Shown here one piece after another: positions 61,649 to 64,000 of a stretch of DNA of 64,000 nucleotides. Source of the stretch: Tissierellia bacterium (GTDB lineage: Bacteria; Bacillota; Clostridia; Tissierellales; Peptoniphilaceae). The notes below the pieces were generated by a model. The model was not told the DNA's origin. It saw only the letters and a program-made list of their open reading frames with translations, and searched no databases. Position 1 is the first letter of the stretch. Each line of letters begins with the position of its first letter. The stretch covers positions 1 to 64,000 of the forward strand of contig JAUNLJ010000004.1 of assembly GCA_030532305.1 (NCBI GenBank), written 5' to 3'. The translations under genes were made by a program, and so were the position numbers.

Positions 61649-64000
61649 TTATTCCATAACTACCAGGAGCTGGCCACTTTCTACAGCATCGCCAGCAGAA
61701 GCCAAGATCTCCTTGATCTTACCACTGGTGTTGGCTACAATATTGGTTTCCATCTTCATGGCCTCAGCCACAAGAAGGAGGTCGCCTTCTTTAACCTCTT
61801 GGCCCACGTCCACAAGGACCTTGATAATGGTTCCAGGAATACTAGAGCCCACTTCTAGGACATTGTCGGGGTCAGCCATGGGAAGGCTGGCCTTAGCAGA
61901 GGCATGAAGGGGGATGGTCTTGTCTTCAATGAGGATAAAGCGGCGGCTACCGTTCATTTCAAAGGTCAATTGCCGCTTGCCATTTTCATCCAGCCGGCCC
62001 AGCTCAATAAAGCGGACCATCATGGTCTTGCCATCGGCAATTTCGATTTCGGCGGTTTCTCCTTCCCTTAGGCCGTGGAAGAAGATATCAGACCCCATCC
62101 GCCATATATGCTGGTAGTCCTTCCAATTTTCGATATATTCATCAAAGACCTTGGGGTAGAGGGCATAGGATAGGAGGTCTTTTTCGCTGGGCTCTTCCTC
62201 CATGGTCTTTTTGAGGTGGTCTCGAATACCCTCAAAGTCTTCGTCTTCTAGGAGGAGGCCAGGCCGGACGGTAATGGGCTCTTCTCCCTTTAGGACTAGT
62301 TTTTGGAGCCGCTCAGGGAAGCCCCCATAGGGTTGGCCCATCATGCCCTTAAAGTAGGTGACCACAGAGTCAGGATAGTCTAGCTTGGCCCCCTTGTCGT
62401 AGATATTTTCGGGAGTTAGGTCATTTTGGACCATAAAGATGGCCATGTCCCCCACCATCTTGGAGGAGGGGGTCACCTTGATAATGTCCCCCACCATATC
62501 GTTGACGGACTTGTACATTTCCTTGACTTCCTTAAACTTGTGGCCTAGGCCAAAGCTTTCCACCTGGGGTTTAAGGTTAGAGTATTGGCCTCCAGGAATT
62601 TCGTACTTGTAGATTTCGGTGGTCCCACTCTTGAGGTCAGACTCAAAGTTTTCATAGACAGGACGAACGGCGGCCCAGTAGTTGGAGATTTCTTCGATCT
62701 TGTCCAGGTCTAGGCCAGTGGCCCTTTTAGTACTTTCTAGGGCAGCCACCACAGAGTTTAGGGCAGGCTGGGAAGTAAGCCCACTCATGGAGTTGACGGC
62801 CGTATCCACAATATCCACGTCGGCTTCAGCCGCCATTAGGATGGTGGCCACCCCATTTCCGGTGGTGTCGTGGGTGTGGAGGTGGATGGGGATGGAAATT
62901 TCGTTTTTAAGGGCCTTAACCAGCTTGTAGGAGGCGTAGGGCTTTAAGAGTCCACTCATGTCCTTAATCCCAATCATATGACAGCCAGTGGCCTCCAGCT
63001 CTTTGGCCAGGTCAATATAGTATTGGAGGGAGTACTTGTCCCTATATTCATCTAAAATATTGCCAGTGTAGCACATGGTGGCTTCGGCAATCTTGCCGGC
63101 AGCCAGGGTTTCGTCAATGGCTAGACGCATGCCCCCAATCCAGTTAAGGGAGTCAAAGATCCGGAAGACGTCCACGCCAGACTTGGCAGATTGACGGATA
63201 AAACGCTTAACCACGTTGTCGGGGTAGTTCTTGTAGCCGACAGTGTTGTTGCCCCGGATCAGCATCTGCATGAGGATGTTGGGCATAAGGGCCCTAAGTC
63301 TTTCTAGCCGGTCCCAGGGGTCTTCGTGGAGGAAGCGCAGAGCCACGTCAAAGGTGGCCCCTCCCCACATTTCTACAGAGAAGAGCTCCCGCATATTGTA
63401 GTTGACAGCCGGGGCAATCTTCACCAAGTCCTTGGTCCGGACCCGGGTAGCCATAAGAGACTGGTGGGCGTCCCGCATGGTGGTGTCAGTTAAAAGGAGT
63501 TGGTCCTGGGTAAGGACCCATTGGGCCAAGCCCTTGGGGCCCATTTCATCAAAGAGCTGCTTGCTGCCTTTAAACTCTTCTTTTTCATAGTCAGGGACCA
63601 AGGGGACCTCGAAGGTCTTTTCTAGGGCGTTGGCATCGTTGACGATAATATTGCCCACATAGGACATGACCCGGGCCTCTTCGTCAGTTCGGGCCTCAAT
63701 ATCAAAGAGTTCAGGGTGCTCGGCAATAAAGCCAGTGTGGCAGTCGCCTGCCTTAAAGTCATCAGACTGGAGGACATTTAGGAGGAAGCCGATATTGGTC
63801 CGGACCCCACCAATTTGAAGTTCCCTCAAGCTCCGGCCCGCCTTGTTGATGGTGTCCTGCCAGGACCGGCCGTGGGTAATAACCTTGACCAAAAGGGAGT
63901 CATAGTAGGGGGAGATGTTGGCCCCTTGGTAGGCAGTCCCCCCGTCTAGACGGACCCCAAAGCCAGAAGAGGACCGGTAGAGGTTGATCCGGCCGGTATC
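61649..64000 (-). CDS. pyc: Pyruvate carboxylase, 3' part (truncated by the window edge)
   Basis: 783 codons of a frame that continues beyond the window. It starts in the end of the biotin carboxylase domain (YRSSSGFGVRLDGGTAYQG, SPYYDSLLVKVI). The carboxyltransferase domain follows: LLTDTTMRDAHQSLMATRVRT, SVEMWGGATFDVALRFL, NTVGYKNYPDNVV, IHLHTHDTTGNGVAT. The biotin carrier domain has the biotinyl-Lys motif AEAMKMETNIVA near the C-terminus. It converts pyruvate to oxaloacetate with ATP and bicarbonate. An internal start at 63892 is not the real one. Convergent with the two-component genes. Confidence 0.97.
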   Translation of the reverse strand, partial: DTGRINLYRSSSGFGVRLDGGTAYQGANISPYYDSLLVKVITHGRSWQDTINKAGRSLRELQIGGVRTNIGFLLNVLQSDDFKAGDCHTGFIAEHPELFDIEARTDEEARVMSYVGNIIVNDANALEKTFEVPLVPDYEKEEFKGSKQLFDEMGPKGLAQWVLTQDQLLLTDTTMRDAHQSLMATRVRTKDLVKIAPAVNYNMRELFSVEMWGGATFDVALRFLHEDPWDRLERLRALMPNILMQMLIRGNNTVGYKNYPDNVVKRFIRQSAKSGVDVFRIFDSLNWIGGMRLAIDETLAAGKIAEATMCYTGNILDEYRDKYSLQYYIDLAKELEATGCHMIGIKDMSGLLKPYASYKLVKALKNEISIPIHLHTHDTTGNGVATILMAAEADVDIVDTAVNSMSGLTSQPALNSVVAALESTKRATGLDLDKIEEISNYWAAVRPVYENFESDLKSGTTEIYKYEIPGGQYSNLKPQVESFGLGHKFKEVKEMYKSVNDMVGDIIKVTPSSKMVGDMAIFMVQNDLTPENIYDKGAKLDYPDSVVTYFKGMMGQPYGGFPERLQKLVLKGEEPITVRPGLLLEDEDFEGIRDHLKKTMEEEPSEKDLLSYALYPKVFDEYIENWKDYQHIWRMGSDIFFHGLREGETAEIEIADGKTMMVRFIELGRLDENGKRQLTFEMNGSRRFILIEDKTIPLHASAKASLPMADPDNVLEVGSSIPGTIIKVLVDVGQEVKEGDLLLVAEAMKMETNIVANTSGKIKEILASAGDAVESGQLLVVME

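Overview
The window is a 64 kb piece of core chromosome from a low-GC-lineage Gram-positive bacterium (Bacillota) whose genes here are nevertheless rich in GGCC and Ala/Gly/Leu codons. Three things support this: PolC-type DNA polymerase III, the HrcA/CIRCE heat-shock circuit with the order hrcA-grpE-dnaK-dnaJ-prmA-rsmE-mtaB, and a two-subunit glycyl-tRNA synthetase. T-box riboswitches, flotillin-like FloA and the dgt-dnaG-rpoD-trmK-nif3 order point the same way. The overall arrangement suggests an anaerobic member of the Clostridia/Tissierellia (for example a Peptoniphilaceae relative). That last placement is inference from gene order and is not proven here. Nearly every gene runs on the + strand; only rpsT at the left edge and a truncated pyruvate carboxylase at the right edge are on the - strand. 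No phage, IS element, tRNA, rRNA or CRISPR array was found.

Layout. 0-4.1 kb: rpsT (-), then lepB, lepA and hemW. 4.2-12.2 kb: CIRCE-controlled hrcA-grpE-dnaK, then dnaJ-prmA-rsmE-mtaB-HIT. 12.4-18.4 kb: a shikimate pathway operon, aroF-aroB-aroA-aroC plus one gene that fuses chorismate mutase, shikimate dehydrogenase and shikimate kinase. A 3-dehydroquinate dehydratase is the only step from DAHP to chorismate that is absent. 18.4-29.3 kb: rpsB, tsf, pyrH, frr, uppS, cdsA, rseP, ispG, polC; the dxr gene that usually sits between cdsA and rseP is not there. 29.4-36.7 kb: rpsU-yqeY, nfeD-floA, an unknown Lys-rich membrane-anchored protein, phoH-ybeY, an undecaprenol kinase/PAP2 fusion, cdd, era, recO. 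36.7-46.9 kb: glyQS, a CcpN-like regulator with its YqfL-type partner, dgt, dnaG, rpoD, trmK, nif3, and the RNase P RNA gene rnpB.

47-52.2 kb is the most unusual regulatory region. A single strong promoter is followed by three T-box riboswitches in series, two of them almost identical through a recent 222-bp tandem duplication. They lead into a substrate-binding lipoprotein of the TrpX type. A fourth, diverged T-box with its own promoter then precedes a second paralogous substrate-binding protein, a permease and an ATPase. Together they look like an amino-acid (probably tryptophan) uptake system. Next comes a glutathione-peroxidase-fold protein that has lost its peroxidatic cysteine.

52.3-61.5 kb is a phosphate (pst/pho) region: a substrate-binding protein whose two halves are in swapped order (a circularly permuted PstS), then pstC-pstA-pstB-phoU, a PhoP/PhoR-like two-component pair and a second two-component pair. 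The permuted pstS and pstC transcription units share an almost identical 18-bp direct-repeat element upstream, probably the Pho operator. The best candidates for something new are the permuted PstS, the triple tandem T-box array, the trifunctional aromatic-pathway fusion and the Cys-less peroxidase homologue.
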